A stretch of DNA of 25,638 bases. Source: JBNJEL01 sp051745835. GTDB lineage: Bacteria > Bacillota > Halanaerobiia > Halobacteroidales > Acetohalobiaceae. The translations under genes were made by a program, and so were the position numbers. The notes under the pieces were generated by a model, which was given only the letters and a program-made list of their open reading frames with translations, was not told the DNA's origin and made no database searches. The DNA lies in NCBI GenBank assembly GCA_051745835.1, contig JBNJEL010000018.1:1-25638 (forward strand), read 5' to 3'. Shown here one piece after another: positions 16,081 through 22,814 of this stretch; positions within the stretch are counted from its first letter, which is position 1; every line of letters begins with the position of its first letter.

Positions 16081-16112
16081 AAACGCGGGGAGATTACTCC
16101 GCGTTTTTTTTC
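16081..16112 (+). terminator. Terminator of the Cys-rich gene
   Basis: A 10-bp stem (16081-16090 with 16097-16106, one G-T pair), loop AGATTA, then a run of T. Confidence 0.92.
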
Positions 16113-16141
16113 TTGATATTTCTTTGGTTTTTTTATATCAT
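16113..16141 (+). promoter_or_regulatory. Probable promoter of the second MATE gene
   Basis: TTGATA (16113-16118), 17-nt spacer, TATCAT (16136-16141). A second TATAAT-like sequence follows a few bases later. It gives a leader of about 200 nt. Confidence 0.5.
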
Positions 16142-16352
16142 TATAATAGTGTACTATTAATTTTTTTATCTAAATTAATTGTTGAGAGTAGGTAGTAGTT
16201 AACTAAATTTAATATATCTTAGGTAGAAGAGGGATACATACTTAGCCTCCGCTTCAGTGTAGTAGTTAGTAGTTTCTACCTTAAATTAATTAGAAGTAAG
16301 TGAAATATTTAATTTGCAACACTACAAAGTTTAATCTACTGAGGAGGGTATT

Positions 16353-17741
16353 ATGTTAGATACAGAATTAACTAAAGAATCAGATCGGTTAGGGACAGAA
16401 GCAATCTTACCTCTCTTAATTAAGTTATCAGTGCCAGGGATTGTAGGGATGGTCATTCAATCACTTTATAATGTAGTTGATAGTATCTATATTGGTCATC
16501 TGAGTAAAGAAGCTTTGGCTGCTATTTCTTTAGCTTTTCCGGTGCAGATGATCTTAATTGCTATTGGAGCTGGTACAGGAGTGGGAGCAAGTTCATTGAT
16601 TTCAAGATCATTAGGACAGAATAGAACTGAACAAGCTAATAGTGTTGCTGAACATACAATGTTAATTACTGTGATTTATGGAGTTGTAGTTGCGATTTTA
16701 GGATTTTTCTTTTCAGATAATCTCATTAGATTATTTACTAATGAACAACATTTAATTAATTTAGCAGTTGATTATACGAGGATTATTTTAGTTAGTTCGA
16801 TTGCTATCTTCTTTCCGGTAATTGCTAATAATATTCTGCGGGGAGAAGGTAATACTTTTGTGCCGATGTTGACTATGATTATTGGCGCAGGATTGAATAT
16901 ATTATTTGATCCTTTTTTAATTTTTGGAATTGGTATCTTTCCTAAATTAGGGATTGCTGGGGCTGCGATAGCTACTGTTACATCGCGGCTGATTGGCGGT
17001 ATCTTTATCTTATGGATTCTCTTTAAAGGTGATAATCAGATAGAGATTAAGTTTAAGAACTTTGAATTTAATTTCGGTTTAGTTAAAAAGATCTATAAAG
17101 TCGGTATTCCAGCTATGGCGATGCCGATGTCGACTAGTTTAATGGTTGCTGGTGCTAATAGAATTGTTGGTACTTATAGTGCGTTAGCAGTAGCGGTCTT
17201 TGGAGTTTACTTTAGATTACTGTCTTTTGTCTTTTTAACTGTAGTTGGTCTAGCTCAGGGTTATATGCCTATAGTAGGTTATAATTATGGTCACTGTAGA
17301 CAGGATCGTATGAGAGAAACAGTTAAGTTGGGTCTAATAGTTAGTACAATTATTACCACGGCCGGATTTGCGACTTTTCAACTCTTTCCTAAGGTGCTAC
17401 TCCAGCTATTTAATGACAATCCTCAGTTGTTAGAAATGGGAGTTACAGCTTTAAAGCGAATGAGCTTAGGCTTTGTTGTAATGGGGCCAGCATTAATTGC
17501 TTCGACTACTTTTCAAGCAATTGGTAAAGGATTTCCTAGTTTAGTCCATTCAATCTCTAAGCAGATCTTAATTGTCTTACCGGTAATGTATTTCTTAGGT
17601 GAAGTTTATGGTTTAGAAATGTTGTGGTTTGCAGTTCCTATTTCTGAACTGCTAACTGCAGTAGGCATTATTTCCTGGATGGTAATTACATTACGGCAAG
17701 TCTATACTAATTTAGAAGAAGTTGAAATTAATCAGGATTAG
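16353..17741 (+). CDS. MATE-family exporter (second copy)
   Basis: 462 residues with 12 membrane helices. MATE features: 'LIKLSVPGIVGMVIQSLYNVV' then DSIYIGHLS at the N-terminus, 'AISLAFPVQMILIAIGAG', 'GVGASSLISRSLGQ' in the first bundle, and YMPIVGYNYGHCRQDRMRE and TTFQAIGKG in the second. It resembles the MepA/NorM-like branch found in clostridia. The substrate is unknown; transport is driven by Na+ or H+ in characterised relatives. ATG 16353 follows AGGAGG (16342-16347) at 5 nt. It has a long, potentially structured leader, unlike the first MATE gene. It is followed after 61 nt by the cis-prenyltransferase gene with no terminator in between, so readthrough is possible. Confidence 0.94.
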   Translation: MLDTELTKESDRLGTEAILPLLIKLSVPGIVGMVIQSLYNVVDSIYIGHLSKEALAAISLAFPVQMILIAIGAGTGVGASSLISRSLGQNRTEQANSVAEHTMLITVIYGVVVAILGFFFSDNLIRLFTNEQHLINLAVDYTRIILVSSIAIFFPVIANNILRGEGNTFVPMLTMIIGAGLNILFDPFLIFGIGIFPKLGIAGAAIATVTSRLIGGIFILWILFKGDNQIEIKFKNFEFNFGLVKKIYKVGIPAMAMPMSTSLMVAGANRIVGTYSALAVAVFGVYFRLLSFVFLTVVGLAQGYMPIVGYNYGHCRQDRMRETVKLGLIVSTIITTAGFATFQLFPKVLLQLFNDNPQLLEMGVTALKRMSLGFVVMGPALIASTTFQAIGKGFPSLVHSISKQILIVLPVMYFLGEVYGLEMLWFAVPISELLTAVGIISWMVITLRQVYTNLEEVEINQD

Positions 17742-17755
17742 ATTGATTATTTCTA

Positions 17756-17796
17756 CCTTCCTTGGTCATAATAAGTATAGGACTAGTCAAGGGAGG
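17756..17796 (+). promoter_or_regulatory. Hairpin that would sequester the ribosome site of the next gene
   Basis: CCTTCCTTG (17756-17764) pairs with CAAGGGAGG (17788-17796), nine pairs with one T-G, across a 23-nt loop in which GTC/GAC can pair further. The right arm is the Shine-Dalgarno sequence of the gene starting at 17803. A role in translational control is inferred. Confidence 0.4.
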
Positions 17797-17802
17797 GATT
17801 AG

Positions 17803-18444
17803 ATGAGAATTCCCGAACATATAGGAGTTATTCCTGATGGTAATCGCCGCTGGGCAGAAAGTAAGGGTTTAGCTAAAGAGCGAGGTTATCAGCATGGCTT
17901 ACAGCCAGGGGTTGAATTATTACAGTTATGTCGCAAGGTGGGTGTTAGTGAAGTTACTTATTATGGATTTACGGTTGATAATACGAAGCGTCCTCCTAAA
18001 CAGATTATCGCTTTTCGACAGGCTTGTGTGGAAGCAGTAGAACGAATTAAGGACGAAGATGTTGCTTTATTGGTGGTTGGTGATACCCAAGCTGACATCT
18101 TTCCTGATCAGCTTCTCTCTTATACTGATAAACGTCAGGTTGATGAGGGGCAGATTAAAGTTAACTTCTTAGTTAATTATGATTGGCAGTGGGACTTACA
18201 ATGTTTAGCAGAACAAGATAGTTGTGACGTTCAGTTAGCTCAGGCTTTACATTCTAGGCAGATCTCACAGATAGATTTAATTATTAGATGGGGCTCTCGC
18301 CGACGGTTAAGCGGCTTTTTACCGGTACAGTCAGTTTATGCGGACTTTTATGTAGTTGATGACTACTGGCCTAACTTTACAGCTCAACAGTTTCATCAAG
18401 CCTTAGAATGGTATAGTGAGCAGGATATAACTTATGGTGGTTAA
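17803..18444 (+). CDS. Short, divergent cis-prenyltransferase (UppS-like)
   Basis: 213 residues against about 240-250 for ordinary undecaprenyl diphosphate synthase. The fold is clear: HIGVIPDGNRRWAESKG with the catalytic Asp (D12), VTYYGFTVDNTKRPP matching the 'YAFSxENWxRP' region, and DLIIRWGSRRRLSGF matching 'DLxIRTGGExRxSNF'. Arginines R162 and R168, which bind diphosphate in the family, are kept. The Glu between them is Arg (R166), the Glu of the later 'YAELY' box is Asp (D181, YADFY), and the usual NYGGR is NYDWQ. The product chain length and substrate may therefore differ from the essential UppS, which is probably encoded elsewhere. ATG 17803 follows GGGAGGG. A hairpin can cover that site. 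It ends at its own terminator. Confidence 0.85.
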   Translation: MRIPEHIGVIPDGNRRWAESKGLAKERGYQHGLQPGVELLQLCRKVGVSEVTYYGFTVDNTKRPPKQIIAFRQACVEAVERIKDEDVALLVVGDTQADIFPDQLLSYTDKRQVDEGQIKVNFLVNYDWQWDLQCLAEQDSCDVQLAQALHSRQISQIDLIIRWGSRRRLSGFLPVQSVYADFYVVDDYWPNFTAQQFHQALEWYSEQDITYGG

Positions 18445-18460
18445 AGAAGATATTTAAGTT

Positions 18461-18492
18461 AAGCATACCAAAATTAGGGTATGCTTTTTTTT
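18461..18492 (+). terminator. Terminator of the cis-prenyltransferase gene
   Basis: AAGCATACC (18461-18469) pairs with GGTATGCTT (18478-18486), 8-nt loop, followed by a T run. Confidence 0.9.
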
Positions 18493-18556
18493 ATCGAAGT
18501 ACTAATTGATATAGATTTGACATAAGTATATCACAGATTTAATTATTGAGATTAAA

Positions 18557-18585
18557 TTGAATTTTAAATTTACAATCTGTATAAT
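18557..18585 (+). promoter_or_regulatory. Probable sigma-A promoter of fxsA
   Basis: TTGAAT (18557-18562), 17-nt spacer, TATAAT (18580-18585), 37 nt before the start codon. A TTGACA at 18517-18522 lacks a good -10 partner. Confidence 0.65.
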
Positions 18586-18622
18586 AAGATAAATAGGCTA
18601 ATGATAAAGGTTAGGTGAGAGG

Positions 18623-19147
18623 ATGTTTGTTAGATTACTATTTTTATTTACGATGGTGCCGATGGTTGAATTAGTTCTCTTAATTAAGTTAGGCGGTTAT
18701 GTAGGATTTTTGCCTACGGTAGGTTTAGTTGCTTTGACAGGAGTAGTCGGAGTTTCCTTAGCTAGAAGCCAAGGATTTTTAGTTATTAATCGGATTAACA
18801 ATTCTTTATCTGCTGGTAAATTACCTGCTAATACTTTGATTGAAGGATTATTGATCTTAATTGGTGGTGTAATGTTATTAACACCTGGGCTGTTAACCGA
18901 TATTACTGGATTTAGTTTGGTGATTCCTACAACTCGAGGTAAAATAAGAGAGTTAGTCCGTCAAAAATTAAAGGAGCAGATAGATAAGGGTAACTTAGAG
19001 TTTAGCTTTTTTGGTCACTCTAGCAGTAGTAATCATTCTAAGGAGAATAAAAGTACGGTGGATGATGAAGATAAGTGGGATGACTTGTCACAATCGATAG
19101 ATGTTGATTATCAAGAGGTAGATGATCAAGAAGACAGTAAAAGATAA
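18623..19147 (+). CDS. fxsA: FxsA-family cytoplasmic-membrane protein
   Basis: 174 residues. The first 110 match FxsA: 'FLFTMVPMVELVLLIKLGG', then GFLPTVGLVALTGVVGVSLAR, 'LPANTLIEGLLILIGGVMLL' and TPGLLTDITGFSLVIPTTR, giving about four hydrophobic segments. E. coli FxsA relieves phage T7 exclusion by the F plasmid; its normal role is unknown. The C-terminal tail (about 128-174) is Ser-rich, then very acidic (DDEDKWDD, DYQEVDDQED), and looks disordered; its length and charge are not conserved in the family. ATG 18623 is preceded by a modest GGTGAGAGG site. It has its own promoter and terminator. Confidence 0.93.
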   Translation: MFVRLLFLFTMVPMVELVLLIKLGGYVGFLPTVGLVALTGVVGVSLARSQGFLVINRINNSLSAGKLPANTLIEGLLILIGGVMLLTPGLLTDITGFSLVIPTTRGKIRELVRQKLKEQIDKGNLEFSFFGHSSSSNHSKENKSTVDDEDKWDDLSQSIDVDYQEVDDQEDSKR

Positions 19148-19181
19148 TATAGAATTTTGTGATTAATTATGATTGTACAGG

Positions 19182-19211
19182 GAGAGTAGGTGTTATCTGC
19201 TCTTCTTTTTT
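19182..19211 (+). terminator. Terminator of fxsA
   Basis: AGAGTAG (19183-19189) pairs with CTGCTCT (19197-19203, one T-G pair), 7-nt loop, then TCTTTTTT. Confidence 0.75.
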
Positions 19212-19355
19212 ATTGGTTAACTAGATGAGTTTAATTCCGGGAATTTAATTTTCATAAAATTAGATTGGAAAGAGGAAAAGTAGGATATAATGTACAATTA
19301 ATATAATATGTAAACATCTATGAAAAATAAGTAACAAAGTTAGAGGAGGGAGTCA

Positions 19356-20495
19356 ATGAATAATTTTGCTGATGATTTAGAGATGGATATAGAGATAGAG
19401 GAGATTGAAAGACGTAAGAAATTTGTTGGTTTCGATGAAGAAGATAGAGAACTATTATTGGAGATGAAGGACTTTTTAACTGATGAAGTGGGGAATATAG
19501 TGGACGGTTTTTACGACAAAATCACTAGTTTTCCGCAGGCGAATAGTTTTATTGAAGATCATAGTACCGTCCAGCGTTTGAAGAAGGCACAGAAAGGTTA
19601 TTTTTATGATCTCTTTGATGGTGATTATGGTGAAGAGTACTTTCGTAATCGCTTAAAGATTGGTAAGATTCACGATCAGATTAATCTTACTCCTGAGTTC
19701 TATATTGGAGCTTATGCAATTTATTATAATCAGGTCTTACCTTTAATTGCTAAAGAGTATGCTGATGATCAAGAGAAGATGTTTAAAGCGTTTATGGCTT
19801 TTTTGCGGATTACTAATTTAGATATGCAGGTAGCAATGGAAAGTTACATTATGGAATTTATGGAGTTAGGTAGTGTGATTGATACTTTAGAAGGAGCTAC
19901 TGATGAAGTGGCTGGTATCTCAGAAGATTTAGCACTATCTAGTGACGAGATTAGTAATGTAGCTGATAACTTAACTAATAAGATGATTGATATTTCAGAT
20001 AATAGTCAAGAGCAGTCCGATGTGGTAGATCAGGCAACTAATGAGATTCGTGAATTAGCTAATAAGTCTGAGGAGACGGCTGAACAGGTAGAAGAAGCAA
20101 TCAATACGATTACCGATATTGCCGATCAGACCAATCTTTTAGCCTTAAATGCTAGAATTGAAGCAGCCCGAGCTGGAGAACATGGTAAAGGTTTTGCTGT
20201 AGTAGCAGAAGAGGTTAAAGAGTTAGCTGAGGAGTCGACGGAAGCGGTTGAAGAGATTGAACAGATGATTAAAGAGGTTCAAAAGGAAACAGTAGAGACG
20301 GCTCATAAAACCGTAGGAATGATCGAAGAGATCTCTGATGCCTTTACTGAGATTGTTGATTCAACTCAGGAAGCAACAGCTTCCACTGAAGAACAGACAG
20401 CTACTATTCACGAGATGGCTAGCTCAGCACAAACGTTAAATGATGTCTCTAATGATATGCAGGAGTTAGTAGAGAAATTTAAGGATAAGCTATAA
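19356..20495 (+). CDS. Soluble globin-coupled methyl-accepting chemotaxis protein (HemAT-like)
   Basis: 379 residues, no membrane helix. Residues about 20-170 form a protoglobin/globin-coupled-sensor domain. The segment RLKIGKIHDQINLTPEFYIG matches the F-helix region of HemAT, with H106 as the proximal heme ligand. The C-terminal half (about 180-379) is a methyl-accepting signalling coiled coil with the invariant hairpin tip DQTNLLALNARIEAARAGEH followed by GKGFAVVAEEV. It would bind O2 (or CO/NO) through heme and control CheA, giving aerotaxis. ATG 19356 follows GAGGAGGGAG. It is convergent with cheX and a bacteriohemerythrin, which supports an oxygen-response role. Ligand and direction of response are inferred. 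Confidence 0.9.
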   Translation: MNNFADDLEMDIEIEEIERRKKFVGFDEEDRELLLEMKDFLTDEVGNIVDGFYDKITSFPQANSFIEDHSTVQRLKKAQKGYFYDLFDGDYGEEYFRNRLKIGKIHDQINLTPEFYIGAYAIYYNQVLPLIAKEYADDQEKMFKAFMAFLRITNLDMQVAMESYIMEFMELGSVIDTLEGATDEVAGISEDLALSSDEISNVADNLTNKMIDISDNSQEQSDVVDQATNEIRELANKSEETAEQVEEAINTITDIADQTNLLALNARIEAARAGEHGKGFAVVAEEVKELAEESTEAVEEIEQMIKEVQKETVETAHKTVGMIEEISDAFTEIVDSTQEATASTEEQTATIHEMASSAQTLNDVSNDMQELVEKFKDKL

Positions 20496-20513
20496 TTTAG
20501 GTAAGTTCAATTT

Positions 20514-20549
20514 AAAAAGGAGCCCTAATAATTTATCGGGCTCCTTTGA
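20514..20549. terminator. Bidirectional terminator between the globin MCP gene and cheX
   Basis: A perfect 10-bp stem AAAGGAGCCC (20516-20525) with GGGCTCCTTT (20538-20547), 12-nt loop. On the minus strand the stem is followed by a run of five T, on the plus strand by TTTGATTT. Confidence 0.85.
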
Positions 20550-20550
20550 T

Positions 20551-21012
20551 TTATGATTGACTGATTGACATATTAATCTCGAATTTTCCTAAGTCAGTTT
20601 TGAGAGGTACAGTTAAGATCTTACTAGTCTCCATTGAGATAGTTTGGTTATCTCCAATGATAATCTGTGGCGGTGCTATATCACAACAGTAATTTCCATC
20701 ATGTAAATTAGTCATTGCCTTACCACTAATGATATTAGCTAATTCACCAATAGCAGAAGTAACGAACTTATCTAATTCATCCATCTCCATTCCAGACATT
20801 TTTTCGACCATCTTCAATGCCATATCTTCTGAAAAACTAAATAAGATTGAACCTGCTAGATCGCCAGTAATGCTAATTGAAATATTAGCCTTCTGGGTTG
20901 AGATGGCTTCATCTTGGGCTTCTAATTCACCTTGTTTTGCTTCTATTTGTAACATGTTTTCTAGGACTTCATTGGTAGCATTTAAAACTGGATTGATATA
21001 TTCTGATTTCAT
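20551..21012 (-). CDS. cheX: CheX-type CheY-P phosphatase
   Basis: 153 residues of the CheC/CheX/FliY fold. The active helix is SAIGELANIISGKAM, with the catalytic E90-x-x-N93 pair used to dephosphorylate CheY-P. The N-terminal 'EYINPVLNATNEVLENML' and the central 'GDLAGSILFSFSED' are typical of CheX. Only one ExxN site is present, which favours CheX (a dimer) over CheC with two. It would end chemotaxis signals in the cytoplasm. It lies 13 nt downstream of the bacteriohemerythrin gene on the same strand, with GGGAGG as ribosome site, so the two form one transcript. The globin-coupled receptor gene converges on it. Confidence 0.9.
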   Translation of the reverse strand: MKSEYINPVLNATNEVLENMLQIEAKQGELEAQDEAISTQKANISISITGDLAGSILFSFSEDMALKMVEKMSGMEMDELDKFVTSAIGELANIISGKAMTNLHDGNYCCDIAPPQIIIGDNQTISMETSKILTVPLKTDLGKFEINMSISQS

Positions 21013-21025
21013 AATTTTACCTCCC

Positions 21026-21439
21026 TTATGATTGGTTGTTTATGTAATCGGCAATCTTTTGGTCTTCATTAGCGACATGATTAATTAACCAGGTTAAAAG
21101 ATGTCCGCTAAATTCCATTAGTAATTCTTCATCATAATTACCTCCACTAAACTTCTGTCTAAAGTCAGCTATTTCTTCTTTAAACTCTTCGTGGATTTGA
21201 TGGTGTTCTTCGAAGTTAGGATAATTATTTTTAAGTTGAATCTTCTCTTCGGCAGAAAAGTGAACAGCTACATATTCTTCTAAAAAAGCTAAAGTATCTC
21301 TAACTTTTTCTTTCTTAGTAGATTGGGATTCATCTTTATTTCTAACAACTTTGAGGAATTCATTTAAACGATTAAATAGTTCTTGGTGCTGGTTGTCAAT
21401 TTCGTCTACTCCTATTTTTAGTTCTTCTCTCCAGATCAT
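21026..21439 (-). CDS. Bacteriohemerythrin (diiron O2-binding protein)
   Basis: 137 residues, a single four-helix hemerythrin domain. All seven iron ligands are visible: H18 (DNQHQEL), H60 and E64 (VHFSAEE), H79 and H83 (HHQIH), H121 and D126 (HVANED). WREELKIGVDEIDNQHQELF is the usual N-terminus. It binds O2 reversibly and may buffer, deliver or sense oxygen. No fused signalling domain is present. The ATG follows AAAGGAG on the minus strand. It is the first gene of a two-gene unit with cheX, which ties it to chemotaxis rather than to general oxygen detoxification. Confidence 0.95.
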   Translation of the reverse strand: MIWREELKIGVDEIDNQHQELFNRLNEFLKVVRNKDESQSTKKEKVRDTLAFLEEYVAVHFSAEEKIQLKNNYPNFEEHHQIHEEFKEEIADFRQKFSGGNYDEELLMEFSGHLLTWLINHVANEDQKIADYINNQS

Positions 21440-21644
21440 TAAGTAATCACTCCTTTATGTTAAGTAATATGGTACAAATAATAATGATTATTAAATATAT
21501 ATTTTTATAAATTTATTCATAATCCTGCTTAGATATTAAATTATTTTATTTAAATTAAAATTATGGCTAATTAGGAATGTAACACTTTACTACAAAATTA
21601 CATATGATTTAGTAAGTTAGATAGGAATTAAAAGGGGGGAGTAG

Positions 21645-21878
21645 ATGACCTTTACTGAGCAGTTAGAGATGCAGGTTGGTGATTTTATGACGGTGATAGT
21701 TAAAGCGGGTGAGGAAAGTTGTCAGCAGCGGGGTATACTCTGTGCAATTAAGGATGACTTTATTGTATTAGTTCACAATGATGAACGAATTGAAATTCCA
21801 ATTGATCAGATAGCTGCAATAAGAAAGTTAGCCGGTGGTGCCAGTGATGAAGATCACTATGACCATTGTTGGCAATAA
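21645..21878 (+). CDS. Small paralogous protein A (possible small beta-barrel), unknown
   Basis: 77 residues. It shares a gap-free alignment with its neighbour (21900-22127): FTEQLEMQVGD, then hydrophobic 'TVIVKAGEE', RGIL, 'DDFIVLV' and ERIEIPIDQIAAI. The pattern of alternating hydrophobic strands with a central 'RGxL...' and an 'IEIP..xIxAI' end resembles small Sm/SH3-like barrels such as DUF2642-type proteins. This is a resemblance of pattern only. The C-terminus is His/Asp-rich (DEDHYDHCW). ATG 21645 follows AAGGGGGGAG. It is cotranscribed with paralog B, 21 nt downstream. Confidence 0.75.
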   Translation: MTFTEQLEMQVGDFMTVIVKAGEESCQQRGILCAIKDDFIVLVHNDERIEIPIDQIAAIRKLAGGASDEDHYDHCWQ

Positions 21879-21899
21879 ATAAATAGAGGAGGGGTAAGG

Positions 21900-22127
21900 A
21901 TGCATTATGACTTTGTAGAGCAGTTAGAGACTCAGGTGGGAGATTCAGTTCAGGTTGTTATTACTGCTGGTGAGGGCTGTTGTCTACACCGCGGGGTCTT
22001 AAGTCAGGTAGGAATTGACTATCTAACCTTAATTGACGGCGAATATAGAATTGAGATTCCGTTTACTTCAATTGCTGCACTTAAACAGCAGACTTATGGA
22101 GCTGGTAATGACTCTTACATGGATTAA
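21900..22127 (+). CDS. Small paralogous protein B (possible small beta-barrel), unknown
   Basis: 75 residues, closely similar to paralog A and more distantly to the minus-strand paralog C. It contains FVEQLETQVGDSVQVVITAG, a CC pair, HRGVLSQVGIDYLTLID and YRIEIPFTSIAAL. There is no signal peptide or membrane segment. ATG 21900 follows GAGGAGGGG. It forms a tandem pair with A and ends at a hairpin shared with the convergent paralog C. I cannot assign a function. Confidence 0.75.
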   Translation: MHYDFVEQLETQVGDSVQVVITAGEGCCLHRGVLSQVGIDYLTLIDGEYRIEIPFTSIAALKQQTYGAGNDSYMD

Positions 22128-22130
22128 CTA

Positions 22131-22170
22131 AGAGGAGTCAGAAGGTAGTAGGCTACTTTCTGACTCTTAA
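22131..22170. terminator. Hairpin between convergent paralogs B and C
   Basis: A 16-bp stem (22133-22148 with 22153-22168, two G-T pairs) with a 4-nt loop. It overlaps the stop codon of the minus-strand gene. There is no long U tract, but length and position suit a two-way terminator. Confidence 0.65.
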
Positions 22171-22559
22171 TCTAAATAAGCAGCTAAACATTCGGATACT
22201 GCTTCTTTAATTATTTTTTTGAGTCGGTCAGAATTAAAGCGTGGTCGTGCTTTATAGATTAGTGCTGTTATCTCTTTAATAGGGATTTCTATAATTTCTT
22301 GGTTTTTGATTAAAGTAATAAAGTCCTCCTCGACTCTGGTTAGCACTCCGTGGTAATCAATCTCTTTCTCTTTAACAGTCAATATAATATGTAGGTAGTG
22401 GTAGAGATGATTAGTTAACTGTTGATGAAAGTTAGGACGTGTTGTAGTCTGAGAAGAATTAGCCTTGGTAGTAGCACGGATTTGAGAGTGATTACTCTTA
22501 TCTTCTACTTTCTTAAACCAAATCTGGTTCTTATTTTTAGTGCTTTTAGAGTAACCTAT
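22167..22559 (-). CDS. Small paralogous protein C, apparent ATA start, unknown
   Basis: 130 residues if started at ATA 22559. Residues 44 onward align without gaps to paralogs A and B: FHQQLTNHLYHYLHIILTVK corresponds to FVEQLETQVGDSVQVVITAG in B, followed by HGVLTRVEEDFITLIK and EIIEIPIKEITAL. The first canonical start, TTG 22382, lies in the middle of this aligned block (at the L of 'IIL'), so it cannot be the true start. The frame stays open upstream without ATG, GTG or TTG to a TAA at 22562-22560. The next codon is ATA, 8 nt after AGGAGG. Relative to A and B it has an extra 43-residue Lys/Thr/Ser-rich N-terminus and a C-terminal helix (FNSDRLKKIIKEAVSECLAA). Function unknown. Confidence 0.72.
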   Translation of the reverse strand: MGYSKSTKNKNQIWFKKVEDKSNHSQIRATTKANSSQTTTRPNFHQQLTNHLYHYLHIILTVKEKEIDYHGVLTRVEEDFITLIKNQEIIEIPIKEITALIYKARPRFNSDRLKKIIKEAVSECLAAYLD

Positions 22560-22573
22560 TTAACTCACCTCCT
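22557..22573 (-). promoter_or_regulatory. Shine-Dalgarno sequence followed by an ATA initiation codon (paralog C)
   Basis: On the minus strand: AGGAGG (22573-22568), eight nt (tgagttaa), then ATA (22559-22557). The in-frame stop TAA (22562-22560) directly precedes the ATA. The flanking AGTAGGAGGTGAG is a stronger anti-SD match than most in the window. Confidence 0.6.
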
Positions 22574-22814
22574 ACTTTAAAGTAGTTAGGGAGTCTTAGT
22601 AATAGATATATGTAATTAAACTTAAAATGTTCTTAATTGAGATAAAACTAATCAGTTAAAAAGAAGATATTTCCTCTAATAATTGTTAATCCTGGTTTCT
22701 TTTTAGCAATTTAGATGATATAATTAATTACATAATAAGAGTGGTAAATAATAATTTGTTGACTAGTATAAGCTAAGGATAAAAGATGTTAGATTACTTA
22801 AGGAGGGTTTAGTG

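Larger units (their letters stand above)
16047..16352 (+). other. 306-nt region: terminator, promoter and structured leader of the second MATE gene
   Basis: After the Cys-rich gene's terminator (16081-16112) and a promoter-like pair (16113-16141), about 200 nt remain before the MATE start. It contains AGGTAGAA (16221-16228) and its exact complement TTCTACCT (16274-16281), enclosing a 45-nt loop with a possible GAGG/CCTC inner stem. I cannot match it to a known riboswitch class. No coding sequence is seen. Confidence 0.45.

Noticed and set aside
16221..16281. Known riboswitch (guanidine, preQ1, T-box) in the MATE leader
   Set aside because: I could not find the conserved loops of these classes. 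Kept only as an unassigned structured leader.
13270..17741. The two MATE genes as a recent duplication
   Set aside because: The proteins share only family-level motifs and differ throughout, with different leaders and orientation.
20729..21031. Plus-strand ORF overlapping cheX
   Set aside because: Antisense to a gene with clear CheX motifs; no ribosome site or recognisable domain.
22167..22382. 71-residue version of paralog C starting at TTG 22382
   Set aside because: It would cut the domain that aligns gap-free with paralogs A and B, and no ribosome site precedes it.
22812..22814. GTG 22812 as the start of pgi
   Set aside because: The adjoining ATG 22815 has better spacing from AGGAGG; GTG adds only one Met codon.
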